DNA of 32,870 nt. Origin: Candidatus Glomeribacter gigasporarum BEG34 (GTDB lineage: Bacteria; Pseudomonadota; Gammaproteobacteria; Burkholderiales; Burkholderiaceae). Numbering within the stretch: the stretch's first letter is position 1; every line of letters starts with the position of its first letter. Where the stretch lies: positions 1 through 32,870 of the forward strand of contig NZ_CAFB01000050.1 in assembly GCF_000227585.1 (NCBI RefSeq), given 5' to 3'. Positions 20,306-28,749 of the stretch are shown piece after piece. Both the position numbers and the translations under genes were made by a program. The notes below the pieces were generated by a model that saw nothing but the letters and a program-made list of their open reading frames with translations, was not told the origin of the DNA and made no database searches.

Positions 20306-22384
20306 GTGCAAACTCATCGTCGCGCCATCGTAACTGCATGTACCGCTGCATTTCTGCTCGCTGCATGTTCTAATGCTGGAAAATCAAATCAAACAGATCC
20401 AACAGAGCCTTCCTTCAAGGAAAACTGGCTGAAGCCAGGCGAGATCGATCCGGACAGGCGCATCGCATGCGCTGATCTAAACCAGTACGTGAACGCCAAA
20501 TGGCTGTCAGAAAATCCCGTGCCGGCGGATAAAACCGATTGGGGCAGTTTTGACATCCTGCGTGATCAAAGCCTGCAGGATCAGCGCGCGATTGCTGAAG
20601 CCGCCGCAAAAAACATGGGCAGCGCCAAAGCCGGTTCGCCTGAACAACTGGTCGGCCTGTTTTATGCCGCGGGAATGGATGAAGCCGCGATTGAACGCGC
20701 GGGCTTCGATCCGGTCAAACCGGAACTGGACGCGATTGCCGCACTGCACGATACGCCCTCTATCGTGCGCTATCTGTCGGATACATTCTCCCGCGGCATG
20801 GAGCATGTCTTCATTCTGTTCCGCATGGCGGACCACAAAAACTCTGCCACACAAATCGCCTATGTTCGCCAGGGCGGCCTGGGATTGCCCTCGCCGGATT
20901 ACTACACAAAAGAGCGTTACGCGGATACCCGCGCCGCTTATACCGCCCATATCGCCCGCCTGCTGCAGCTTGCTGGCATCGATGCCGGCGCGGCTCAGCG
21001 TCAGGCCGCACAGGTATTGGCATTCGAGACGCGCCTCGCAAAGGTCTCACTTTTACCCGCCGAACTGCGCGATCCGGAAAAACGATACCATTTTGTCAGC
21101 GTCGATGAAGCCAATGCCATTACGCCGCGCCTGGACTGGGGCGCGTTCTTCAAAGCGCAAGGCGCCGATGTAAAAAACGGGTTCTCGCTCGCCCCGGCCA
21201 AATTCTTTGCTGAAGTCAACGCGATGCTGACCGATACGCCGGTTGAACAGTGGCAGGCGTATCTGCGCTTTCATACACTCAGCGATGCCGCGCCGCATCT
21301 CTCATCCGCATTCCAGAACGAGAACTTCGCCTTTTTCGGCAAAACGATCAATGGACAGAAAGAAATCACGCCGCGCTGGCAACGGCTGATCTATACGATG
21401 GATTACGCAATCGGCATGGCGCTGGGACAGCTCTACGTCAAGCAGCATTTCTCGGCGGATGCCAAAAAGCAGGCGCAGGCGCTCGTTGACAGTCTGCGCG
21501 CGGCGTTGAAAACACGAATCGAAACACTGGACTGGATGAGTGAGGCCACCAGGAAGAAAGCGCTTGAAAAATGGAAGACCTTCCTGCCGAAAATCGGCTA
21601 TCCAGATCAATGGCGCGACTGGTCCGGGTTAAAGTTGACAGCAGGGGATTATTTCGGCAACCGGAGCGCAGCGGCGCAATTCAACCATGCCTATGAAATG
21701 TCAAGAGTCGGCCAGCCGAGTGACCGGAAAGAATGGCTGATGCCGCCGCAGATCGTCAATGCTTACTACAACCCAACCGACAATACGATCAACTTCCCGG
21801 CCGCCATCCTGCAGCCGCCGTTCTTCCACCCGCAGGCGGACGATGCGCTGAATTACGGCGGCATCGGCGCGGTCATCGGTCATGAAATGATACATGGTTA
21901 TGATGACCAGGGCAGTCAATTCGATGCCCAAGGCAATCGCGTGAACTGGTGGGCCAACGCTGACCGTCAGGAATTCAATGCGCGCACTGCCAAGCTCGTC
22001 GAACAGTTCAGTCAATATGAGCCGCTGCCCGGTTTGCATGTGAATGGCGAATTGACCCTGGGTGAAAATATTGGCGATCTGGGCGGACTCGGAATCGCGC
22101 ATGACGCATTGCAAAGTGCATTGAACGAAAAGCCCGCGCTTGCAAAGCACAAGATCGACGGCTATACGCAACCGCAGCGCTTCTTTATGAACTGGGGACT
22201 GGTGTGGCGCGAGAATATCCGACCGGAAGCGCTTAAAGTCCAGCTCAATACGAATCCGCATGCGCCGGGGCAATATCGGGCCATTGGCGCGCCGTCCAAC
22301 CTTTCCAGCTTTTCCGAAGCGTTCAACTGCGAGGCGGGCGACGCGATGGCGCGCGACAAAGAGGCGCAGGTTAAGATTTGGTAG
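20306..22384 (+). CDS. M13 family metallopeptidase, predicted lipoprotein
   Basis: 692 residues from GTG 20306, preceded by GGAGAA. This start exposes a lipoprotein signal (THRRAIVTACTAAFLLAAC) with Cys at the lipobox end; the longer frame adds 13 residues from the insertion element and spoils it. The M13 N-terminal domain (ACADLNQYVNAKWLSENPVP, then GLPSPDYY) is followed by the catalytic C-terminal domain with the zinc motif HEMIH in VIGHEMIHGYDDQGSQFD and the third ligand in ENIGDLGG. The end, FSEAFNCEAGDAMA, is complete. Neprilysin-like enzymes cut small peptides; this one probably acts anchored in the periplasm. An IS110 end lies ~20 bp upstream, so its native promoter is probably gone. 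Confidence 0.93.
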   Translation: MQTHRRAIVTACTAAFLLAACSNAGKSNQTDPTEPSFKENWLKPGEIDPDRRIACADLNQYVNAKWLSENPVPADKTDWGSFDILRDQSLQDQRAIAEAAAKNMGSAKAGSPEQLVGLFYAAGMDEAAIERAGFDPVKPELDAIAALHDTPSIVRYLSDTFSRGMEHVFILFRMADHKNSATQIAYVRQGGLGLPSPDYYTKERYADTRAAYTAHIARLLQLAGIDAGAAQRQAAQVLAFETRLAKVSLLPAELRDPEKRYHFVSVDEANAITPRLDWGAFFKAQGADVKNGFSLAPAKFFAEVNAMLTDTPVEQWQAYLRFHTLSDAAPHLSSAFQNENFAFFGKTINGQKEITPRWQRLIYTMDYAIGMALGQLYVKQHFSADAKKQAQALVDSLRAALKTRIETLDWMSEATRKKALEKWKTFLPKIGYPDQWRDWSGLKLTAGDYFGNRSAAAQFNHAYEMSRVGQPSDRKEWLMPPQIVNAYYNPTDNTINFPAAILQPPFFHPQADDALNYGGIGAVIGHEMIHGYDDQGSQFDAQGNRVNWWANADRQEFNARTAKLVEQFSQYEPLPGLHVNGELTLGENIGDLGGLGIAHDALQSALNEKPALAKHKIDGYTQPQRFFMNWGLVWRENIRPEALKVQLNTNPHAPGQYRAIGAPSNLSSFSEAFNCEAGDAMARDKEAQVKIW

Positions 22385-22414
22385 GAATGTATTCCATTCC
22401 TTAAACCAGTTTAG

Positions 22415-22452
22415 ATATAGGGTCGCTGTATGGCTGACCCTATATATTTTTT
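22415..22452 (+). terminator. Rho-independent terminator after the M13 gene
   Basis: ATATAGGGTC (22415-22424) pairs perfectly with GACCCTATAT (22436-22445) across an 11-base loop, and the T-run TTTTTT lies at 22447-22452. It ends 31 bp after the peptidase stop. The minus-strand gene ends at 22475, just beyond, but the T-run suits only the plus strand. Confidence 0.85.
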
Positions 22453-22474
22453 ATAATCTTTGTCAAAAGATTCC

Positions 22475-24163
22475 CTATACAAAGTCTTCCATATTTGGTT
22501 TATTTTTCATGCTTTGTACAATATCTTTCTTAAAATTAAGAAAAGTTTCCAAAGCGGTCTTTTTTATTCCATCCGGAAGATATTCTCCAACTGATTCTTT
22601 AGAGAGGTAAATATATTTCGACATCTGCGATTCAAGCAGTCCAGCGCAGTACTGGACGTATTTGAACGCCTGATCGTCTTCTGTATTCAGGCCCTGAATA
22701 GAATGTCCTGGCGCGCTGCTATTCAAGATGAATCTCTTGCTTGAATGATCAAATATCAGATCTGATATTGCAGTCCCTGGAAGGATTCTGGTCTCCTTTG
22801 CTAAATAATCCTTCCAAAACGTTTGCACCGTTTCTTCTATATTCAGGAGATTCTTTACATCGTTGACTAAAGAATATGCAAAACTGCAGTGTCTAATACG
22901 CTGAAGGTCCTGTATTTTATTTATTTTCCTCGATAATGAAGCAGCCTGAAGTCTTGTAAATAATGAACCGCCATCATTATCCAGAAGCATATTAAAAACT
23001 GTCAATACCCGATGAAAATTGGGCTTTATGAATTTTTCGGCCGTATGTTCTGCTAGATACCGGTCAACCTGAGACTGATCAAATCCTGCGCCGATATATG
23101 TCTCTCTCAAACCTATATTGTCAGAGACTGTATTGAAAGGCTCAAATAAGCTATTGCAATCATAATATGGAGATAATGGATACAAGCTTTTGAGCGCGTT
23201 TTTGCAATCATCAGAAATACATGTTAACTCATCGATCAACTGCTCAATACTAAAGTTGATACTGGAAAGGAGGATGTGGTCAAGAGAACCCGGATTTGTT
23301 TGTGCGACTGTAAATTGTGGTTGCAAGTCCGCCGAATTCACCGAGCTCACTGAGTGATTAAATAATCTTCTTAAGCCGGCAGAAGTAAGTTTTTCTTGAG
23401 TAATAACCCCATTGCTCGTGTGGGCGACGTTAATATAACTATACAGACTTCTGCAGCGCCCGTATGAGTCATTGTTAATACACTGCTGAAGCGGATCCGG
23501 AGACCGTTGAAACGCATGGTGTTCTAGGAATTTAACCCAAGCGGGGCTACCGCTTTGAATCTCGAATAATGTCAATGCGAGACTGCAGTATTGAGAACGA
23601 TGAAAATTACTTACTGGTTTGGCTGCTGGATGCGCACTGCTAAAATTGCGAGTCAGCAAATCCTGAGTATTATCAGAAAGCAAGTTAAAGAATCTCAGCA
23701 CCCAGTGAACTTTGGCGTTTATTGATGCTTCGGCCCCGAGTTCCTCTAGACATTGACAAACTTCATCCAGCTCAATTCCTGGATTAGGTCCAAATGTTGC
23801 GTTGCGATATTTCGCTATCAGATCTATGTTTTTGGCAACTTGGTCGATAGAATCGTATAAGCTCTTGCAATTATAAAGATCTGAAAGCGGATACTTTTCT
23901 TTTAAAGTATTTTTCCAAACCTCAGGAATATTCAAGCAATCGATCAGTTCTGAGATGCTGGAAGGATTACCGGGATGGGTAATATTATTGTTGTTCTGCG
24001 CCTCAGATATTGGCGTTAATGATTCTGGATGCACTACATCCTGTATTAGTTGATTATCCATCTCTGGGCGCTGTGGCGGCCATTCTATTGATGGGCGACC
24101 CTCTGCTTGGATTTCTTTGTTAACTACATCTATAACTTGGCTAAGTGGGGGAATATTAAACAT
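22475..24163 (-). CDS. Orphan 562-residue protein with an internal duplication, effector-like
   Basis: I do not recognise the family. Composition is clearly more AT-rich than the flanks. A Pro/Asn-rich, probably disordered N-terminus (1-66) precedes two diverged copies of one module, about 68-272 and 304-548. Matching landmarks in order: ELIDCLN/QLIDELT; LKEKYPLSDLYNCKSL/LKSLYPLSPYYDCNSL; VAKNIDLIAKY/VSDNIGLRETY; WVLRFFNLLSDN/RVLTVFNMLLDN; LLTRN/LFTRL; RSQYCSLALTL/RIRHCSFAYSL. Predicted mostly helical and Cys-containing, with no signal peptide or membrane segment. The composition and lack of known relatives suit a secreted effector of a host-associated bacterium, but this is inference. A weak ribosome site precedes ATG 24163. 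The gene is complete and faces away from the M13 gene's terminator. Confidence 0.7.
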   Translation of the reverse strand: MFNIPPLSQVIDVVNKEIQAEGRPSIEWPPQRPEMDNQLIQDVVHPESLTPISEAQNNNNITHPGNPSSISELIDCLNIPEVWKNTLKEKYPLSDLYNCKSLYDSIDQVAKNIDLIAKYRNATFGPNPGIELDEVCQCLEELGAEASINAKVHWVLRFFNLLSDNTQDLLTRNFSSAHPAAKPVSNFHRSQYCSLALTLFEIQSGSPAWVKFLEHHAFQRSPDPLQQCINNDSYGRCRSLYSYINVAHTSNGVITQEKLTSAGLRRLFNHSVSSVNSADLQPQFTVAQTNPGSLDHILLSSINFSIEQLIDELTCISDDCKNALKSLYPLSPYYDCNSLFEPFNTVSDNIGLRETYIGAGFDQSQVDRYLAEHTAEKFIKPNFHRVLTVFNMLLDNDGGSLFTRLQAASLSRKINKIQDLQRIRHCSFAYSLVNDVKNLLNIEETVQTFWKDYLAKETRILPGTAISDLIFDHSSKRFILNSSAPGHSIQGLNTEDDQAFKYVQYCAGLLESQMSKYIYLSKESVGEYLPDGIKKTALETFLNFKKDIVQSMKNKPNMEDFV

Positions 24164-24194
24164 TGTATATCACTTTTTCAGAAGATTGAAGCGC

Positions 24195-24211
24195 AATTCT
24201 TTTTAAGAATT
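24195..24211. promoter_or_regulatory. Short dyad upstream of the orphan gene
   Basis: AATTCTT (24195-24201), three T, then AAGAATT (24205-24211): a perfect 7-bp dyad 32 bp before the ATG on the minus strand, in AT-rich sequence. It could be an operator or a part of the promoter region; no good sigma-70 pair was placed with confidence. Confidence 0.25.
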
Positions 24212-24319
24212 CAAAATAAACAGAACAAGAATAATATCCGAATAGAAAGAACTGGAATTGATGGATGATGACTCTGTCTGCTTCGACACTTTTCTGATAA
24301 AAAGCTTGGCCGGATTCGT

Positions 24320-25084
24320 TCAGTCTTCATAATCCACGATCAAAGGTGCATGATCGCTAAATTTGATTTCCTTGAAAATCTCCGCCTGTATTGCGCGCGC
24401 CGCAGCCGCAGGCGTTGCAATCTGATAATCAATCCGCCAGCCGACATTTTTCGCATACGCCTGGCCGCGATGGCTCCACCAAGTATATTGATCGGGGCGT
24501 GCGTCAAGCCTGCGAAAGACATCGACATAACCGGCCTCATTGAAAAGCCGCGTCAGCCAGGCGCGCTCCTCCGGTAAAAAGCCTGAATGCTTTTGATTGC
24601 TGCGCCAGTTTTTAAGATCGATTTCCTTGTGCGCAATATTGATATCACCGCAGAGAATGACTTCGCGCTCCTGTTTGAGTGCAATCAAATGTGGCATAAA
24701 GGCGTGCATAAAGCGGTATTTCGCTTCCTGGCGAAGTTCGCTGCTCGAACCGGAAGGAAAATACACCGAAATGACCGACAACGCGCCGTAGCGCACTTCG
24801 AGGCAGCGCCCTTCCGCATCGAACTCTGGATTGCCAAAGCCGCTCAGATACGCATCGGGCGGACGGCGCGCGTATACGCCCACGCCGCTATAGCCTTTTT
24901 TATCCGCAAAATGGAAATAACTGTGATAGCCATGCGGCTTCAGGTATTCAGGCGCGATATCGCCGCACTGCGCCCTGACTTCCTGAACGCAGACGATATC
25001 CGCCTGCTGCGCGCCGAACCAGTCAAAAAACCCTTTTTGCGCCGCCGAACGGATGCCGTTCAGGTTGGCGGTCATAATGCGCAC
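24320..25084 (-). CDS. xth: Exodeoxyribonuclease III (AP endonuclease)
   Basis: 254 residues, the usual length of the ExoA/XthA branch. All motifs are present: NLNGIRSA near the N-terminus, the metal-binding Glu in VCVQEVRAQ, YSGVGVYARR, the catalytic Asp-Asn pair in GDINIAHKEIDLKNW, YTWWSHRGQAYAKNVGWRID near the end and the terminal SDHAPLIVDY with the catalytic Asp-His. It repairs abasic and oxidised sites and trims 3' ends in the cytoplasm. It lies 33 bases downstream of the longer gatB frame, so it may be co-transcribed with gatB through the small repeat element between them. No damage is seen. Confidence 0.95.
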   Translation of the reverse strand: MRIMTANLNGIRSAAQKGFFDWFGAQQADIVCVQEVRAQCGDIAPEYLKPHGYHSYFHFADKKGYSGVGVYARRPPDAYLSGFGNPEFDAEGRCLEVRYGALSVISVYFPSGSSSELRQEAKYRFMHAFMPHLIALKQEREVILCGDINIAHKEIDLKNWRSNQKHSGFLPEERAWLTRLFNEAGYVDVFRRLDARPDQYTWWSHRGQAYAKNVGWRIDYQIATPAAAARAIQAEIFKEIKFSDHAPLIVDYED

Positions 25085-25093
25085 TTATTTGTC

Positions 25094-25260
25094 TAGAGCA
25101 TTTTTCACTGATTTTCCCTATGTCGCTTCTCTGCTCCGTGTATTCGGGATCGCTGCGGGGTCGCCTCCATCGCTTTGCGATGGAGACCTGCTCCGCCCGC
25201 ATCGATCCCCATACTGTCTTCGCGCTCGCTCCTCGGGCAAATCGACTGAAAAATGCTCTA
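25094..25260. repeat. Foldback MITE-like element, copy A (167 bp)
   Basis: Perfect 14-bp terminal inverted repeats, TAGAGCATTTTTCA and TGAAAAATGCTCTA, extend imperfectly to ~25 bp. The centre is a hairpin around TCCATCGC/GCGATGGA. TA is present at both ends, fitting a TA target duplication (Tc1/mariner- or IS630-like mobilisation, inference). The body is homologous to copy B in inverse orientation. It lies across the 3' end of gatB. Confidence 0.85.
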
Positions 25261-26746
25261 ATCTGGACTTGAGCAACTGGCTCACCTGCTGCGGATTTGC
25301 CTGCCCGCTGGTTGCCTTCATCACCTGCCCGACCAGCGCGTTGAACGCTTTTGTTTTACCTGCGCGGAATTCTTCGACCCATTCCGGATACGCCGCAAGC
25401 GCCGCATTGATCACGGATTCAAGCGCGCCTGACTCAGAAATCTGCCTGAGCCCTTTCGCCTTAATGATGCGATCCGCCGCATCGATATCGCGCGCCTTTT
25501 CTTCCCACATCGTCTGAAAAACCTCTTTGGCGGCTTTATTTGACACCGTGCCGTCCTGAATGCGCGTCAGCAGACAGGCAAGCTGCGCGGGCGAGATGGG
25601 GCATTCCTCCATTTCAATTCTGTCGCGATGCAGTTGTGCAGTGAGTTCTCCGATGATCCAGTGGGTCGCCATCCGGGCGATCTCTTGAGCATTTTTGCCT
25701 TCCGGCGCATCTAGAGCGTTTTTCATCACCATTTCATAATAGCGCGCGAGCGCGCGCGACGCAGTTAAACACCGTGTTTCTTCGCAACCCAGCCCATACT
25801 GCGCCTTCCAGCGCGCGCGCAGCGCATCGGGCAATATGGGCAGGAGCGTGCGCATCTGCGCTACCCAAGCGGTATCGATGATGAGCGGCAGTAAATCGGG
25901 GTCCGAAAAATAACGATAATCCTTGGTATCTTCCTTGTTGCGCATCGGGCGCGTTTCGCGCCGTTCAGGGTCGTACAAGCGCGTTTCCTGTTCGACCGCG
26001 CCGCCCTCTTCAATACGCTCAATCTGCCGGCACGCCTCCGCCTGAATCGCCGCTTCCATAAAGCGGAATGAATTCAGATTCTTGATTTCGCAGCGCACGC
26101 CAAGCGCCGACTGCCCGGACGGACGCACCGAAACATTCACATCGCAGCGGAATGAGCCTTCCTGCATATTGCCATCGCAAATCCCAAGCCAGACAACCAG
26201 CGCATGCAGCGCCTTTGCATACGCGAGCGCTTCAGCCGCGGTGCGCAGATCGGGGGCAGTGACGATTTCAAGCAGCGGGATTCCCGCGCGGTTCAAATCC
26301 ATTCCGCTGCGATTTGCGCCCGCTTCATGCAGCGATTTCCCGGCATCTTCCTCAAGATGCGCGCGCGCAATGCGTACCGTTTTTTGATACGCCTTTTGTT
26401 CAGACGCTCCCCGCGCAGGAATTTCAACCGTCAGCGCGCCATTCTGTATAACGGGCTGGTCATGCTGGCTGATTTGATAACCCTTCGGTAAATCCGGATA
26501 GAAATAATGTTTGCGCGCAAAAACGCTTTGGGGCGCAATCCTTGCATTGATCGCCAGACCAAACAGAATCGCGCGCTCGACCGCGCCCCGGTTCGCAACC
26601 GGCAGCACGCCCGGCAGCGCCAGATCCACCACGGATGCCTGCATATTCGGCAGCGCGCCGAAGCGTGTCGAAGCGCCGGAAAATAGTTTTGAGACCGTCG
26701 ATAATTGAACGTGCGTCTCAAGGCCGATGATAATTTCCCAGTTCAT
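25118..26746 (-). CDS. gatB: Aspartyl/glutamyl-tRNA(Asn/Gln) amidotransferase subunit B
   Basis: 542 residues, against about 475-490 for most GatB. The core is complete: [90 protein letters not shown] and the C-terminal YqeY-like helices ending [20 protein letters not shown]. With GatA and GatC it converts mischarged Glu-tRNA(Gln) or Asp-tRNA(Asn). From about residue 496 ([12 protein letters not shown] onward) the sequence is encoded by foldback repeat copy A, because the element removed or displaced the normal stop. The basic, disordered tail of ~47 residues (ending NTRSREAT) is foreign. No gatA or gatC is in the window. Confidence 0.94.
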   Translation of the reverse strand: MNWEIIIGLETHVQLSTVSKLFSGASTRFGALPNMQASVVDLALPGVLPVANRGAVERAILFGLAINARIAPQSVFARKHYFYPDLPKGYQISQHDQPVIQNGALTVEIPARGASEQKAYQKTVRIARAHLEEDAGKSLHEAGANRSGMDLNRAGIPLLEIVTAPDLRTAAEALAYAKALHALVVWLGICDGNMQEGSFRCDVNVSVRPSGQSALGVRCEIKNLNSFRFMEAAIQAEACRQIERIEEGGAVEQETRLYDPERRETRPMRNKEDTKDYRYFSDPDLLPLIIDTAWVAQMRTLLPILPDALRARWKAQYGLGCEETRCLTASRALARYYEMVMKNALDAPEGKNAQEIARMATHWIIGELTAQLHRDRIEMEECPISPAQLACLLTRIQDGTVSNKAAKEVFQTMWEEKARDIDAADRIIKAKGLRQISESGALESVINAALAAYPEWVEEFRAGKTKAFNALVGQVMKATSGQANPQQVSQLLKSRLEHFSVDLPEERARRQYGDRCGRSRSPSQSDGGDPAAIPNTRSREAT

Positions 26747-26767
26747 TTGGGTTGACTGATCCGATTT

Positions 26768-27508
26768 TTATGGATAAGCAGCGCAGGAGTTAAAGCGTAC
26801 AAGTCGCTCCCAATCAATCTCACCCGTTATCAAACAGAATTCCTCCAGAAATTCACGAGTAAATTGATTGACAACTTTGACAAATTCCCGATGAAAATTT
26901 TCGTTACATTCTTTTGCTGTGTGTCCCAACGGTTCAATAATATCAAGATACAATGAAGCTTCCCCTGATATAAAACTCCAGAAATTCTCTCCGCATAGTT
27001 TTAAATAATCACCCTTATCTTCTTTATTGTCTCTCCCATAGCAGCATCCATTCACCGCTACAATGCTTCGTCCCATCGTGTTGGCGCCAAGAATCTTTTT
27101 GGCTTTCCGGAAATTGTCCTGTAACTTTTTTAACTGACTGCTATTTCCCCAATTTGGCCCGGACATGATGGATACGATGTATAAAACATCATCACGCATA
27201 AATTCCAGGTCAATGCCTTCGGCGGCTGATTTCTTGCCATTAAAACAACATTGACAAATAAAAATGGCAACCCGCTCAAGAAAAGCGCCAAAAAGCGTTT
27301 CTTCCTGTGAGGACAGATAGGCGTCCAGAATGGAGCGCACAAGCTCTTCAGCCGTAAATGTGTTCTTTGCCCTGAACAAATATGGATTTTTCCTCCTCAG
27401 GATATCTTTGAGTTTAAGCCTTTTCAGACTTTCAAGTCGGCGACAATGAAAATCGGGAATATTTCGTTCTACAAATTCACAAAGTTGTCGTTTAAAGTGC
27501 GGTAACAT
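26768..27508 (-). CDS. Type II restriction endonuclease (PmeII-like family)
   Basis: 246 residues. The sequence resembles the PmeII-type restriction endonuclease family: LKLKDILRRKNPYLFRAKNT, ELVRSILDAYLSSQEETLFG, then GIDLEFMRD with YIVSIMSGPNWGNSSQL. The acidic residues and S-I-M-S-G-PNW stretch are a PD-(D/E)xK-like core with a Ser/Met replacing the usual Lys spacing (S-x-K-S-G in relatives). That substitution could lower activity. The start lies inside the last codons of the methyltransferase (17-bp overlap), with a GGAGA ribosome site, the usual M-then-R order. Base composition is more AT-rich than the flanking housekeeping genes, suggesting transfer. The specificity cannot be told from the sequence. 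Confidence 0.72.
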   Translation of the reverse strand: MLPHFKRQLCEFVERNIPDFHCRRLESLKRLKLKDILRRKNPYLFRAKNTFTAEELVRSILDAYLSSQEETLFGAFLERVAIFICQCCFNGKKSAAEGIDLEFMRDDVLYIVSIMSGPNWGNSSQLKKLQDNFRKAKKILGANTMGRSIVAVNGCCYGRDNKEDKGDYLKLCGENFWSFISGEASLYLDIIEPLGHTAKECNENFHREFVKVVNQFTREFLEEFCLITGEIDWERLVRFNSCAAYP

Positions 27509-28346
27509 AATGGCTCTCCGGCTGCATCAGAACCAACTGCGCGTCATTTAAAATTTCCTGAGCAAGCGCACAATATTCTGGACATCTCTCGATCCCCATC
27601 GCATTACGCCCTAATCCCTTTGCGGCCTTTAATGCCGTGCCTGATCCAGCGAATGGATCAAGTATCCAATCACCCAAATCCGTAAATACTCGAATAAACC
27701 ATTCTGGCAAAGCAGGTGGAAACGCGGCGCTATGTTTTCTATTTCCACACTCTGTCGCTAAATGTAATACATTTGTTGGATATGCCATTGAGCGCCTCAC
27801 CCAATTCGCAATGTTTTTTCCAAATCCACTGCCTACTTTCGAGTCAAATCTGACCACATCATTTTTACCCAGACTTTTTAAACGGGAACCGGCCCAGTCT
27901 CCCATCGGAATCATGACTGCATCCTGATTCATTTTAAATTTTTTCTCTTTAGTGAAATGCAGACAGCGTTCCCATGCATCCCTGAAACGGTTAGGCCATT
28001 TGCCCGGATAACAATTTCTTTTATGCCAGATATATTCTTCTGTCCATAACCACCCTTGTTTGCGAAGCGCCAGGATGAGTTCCAGCACATAGGTATGGCG
28101 CTCTCCATCGACCACCTTTTCTTTGATATTCAGCACAAAAGAGCCTGTTGGCTTAAGCACGCGCAGGAATTGCTCGGCGCGCGGCAAAAACCATTCGACA
28201 TAGCGATCCGGATGAATGCCTCCGTAAGTACTTTGCCTGCTATCTGCATATGGGGGAGAAGTGATCATCAAATCAATGCTGCTGGATGGCTGAGACTGTA
28301 ATACGTCCAGACAATCTCCCTCTTTGATCAGCGTTTCAACAGGCAT
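27492..28346 (-). CDS. Type II DNA methyltransferase (beta class, probable N4-cytosine)
   Basis: 284 residues. Motif IV (SPPY in LMITSPPYADSRQS) precedes motif I (FAGSGTALKAAKGLGRNAMG) near the C-terminus, giving the beta-class order. SPPY favours N4-cytosine methylation over N6-adenine, though not conclusively. Between them lies a segment (WKRN-like EEYIWHKRNCYPGKWPNRF, then FDSKVGSGFGKN) that would include the target recognition part. The ending PEYCALAQEIL is typical of the SAM-binding fold. It protects sites cut by the downstream endonuclease and overlaps it by 17 bp. The pair lies between gatB and rpsB, with no nearby integrase. Confidence 0.9.
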   Translation of the reverse strand: MPVETLIKEGDCLDVLQSQPSSSIDLMITSPPYADSRQSTYGGIHPDRYVEWFLPRAEQFLRVLKPTGSFVLNIKEKVVDGERHTYVLELILALRKQGWLWTEEYIWHKRNCYPGKWPNRFRDAWERCLHFTKEKKFKMNQDAVMIPMGDWAGSRLKSLGKNDVVRFDSKVGSGFGKNIANWVRRSMAYPTNVLHLATECGNRKHSAAFPPALPEWFIRVFTDLGDWILDPFAGSGTALKAAKGLGRNAMGIERCPEYCALAQEILNDAQLVLMQPESHYVTAL

Positions 28347-28537
28347 GGTATACCCCAGACAAACTTTCTTAACAGTTTACCGCGCAGCAGCCACCGCGCG
28401 CTCAACCGGCAGGGCGAGCGCCTAAGGTGAGTTAGAATTCTAAGTTGCTTCAGTTGGTTTTCCGGATACAACGGATGGGAATGCCAATAAAGCATGAATG
28501 CCGGACCGGCGCATCCAGGGTGCTTGTACTCTAATTT
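28347..28537. other. Gap between the methyltransferase and MITE copy B
   Basis: No gene is supported. The sequence should contain the divergent promoters for the restriction-modification operon and rpsB, but I could not place convincing -35/-10 pairs. Together with copy B it makes a 403-bp gene-free stretch. Confidence 0.4.
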
Positions 28538-28703
28538 TTAGAGCCTTTTTCAGCGAGATTGCACAAGGAACGAGCGCGAAGACAGTATGGAGATCGATGC
28601 GGGCGGAGCAGGTCTCCATCGCGTAGCGATGGAGGCGACCCCGCAGCGAGCTCATACGGCGAGCGCGAAGTGACGTAGTGTAAGCCGCTGAAAAAGGCTC
28701 TAA
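28538..28703. repeat. Foldback MITE-like element, copy B (166 bp)
   Basis: The ends are TTAGAGCCTTTTTCAGCG and CGCTGAAAAAGGCTCTAA, a perfect 18-bp terminal inverted repeat. The internal region (GAAGACAGTATGG, then GATCGATGCGGGCGGAGCAG and the TCCATCGC/GCGATGGA hairpin) is nearly the same as copy A, inverted. It lies in the 403-bp intergenic gap before rpsB and could affect rpsB expression. Confidence 0.85.
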
Positions 28704-28749
28704 CAAGTGTCGCAGCCGGTCTATGTCCTAACCCTTGGGGAGACTCTTC

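Noticed and set aside
25700-25740. CTAGAGCGTTTTTCATCACC within gatB resembling a foldback-element end
   Set aside because: It encodes ordinary GatB sequence ([11 protein letters not shown]), and no partner end is found nearby.
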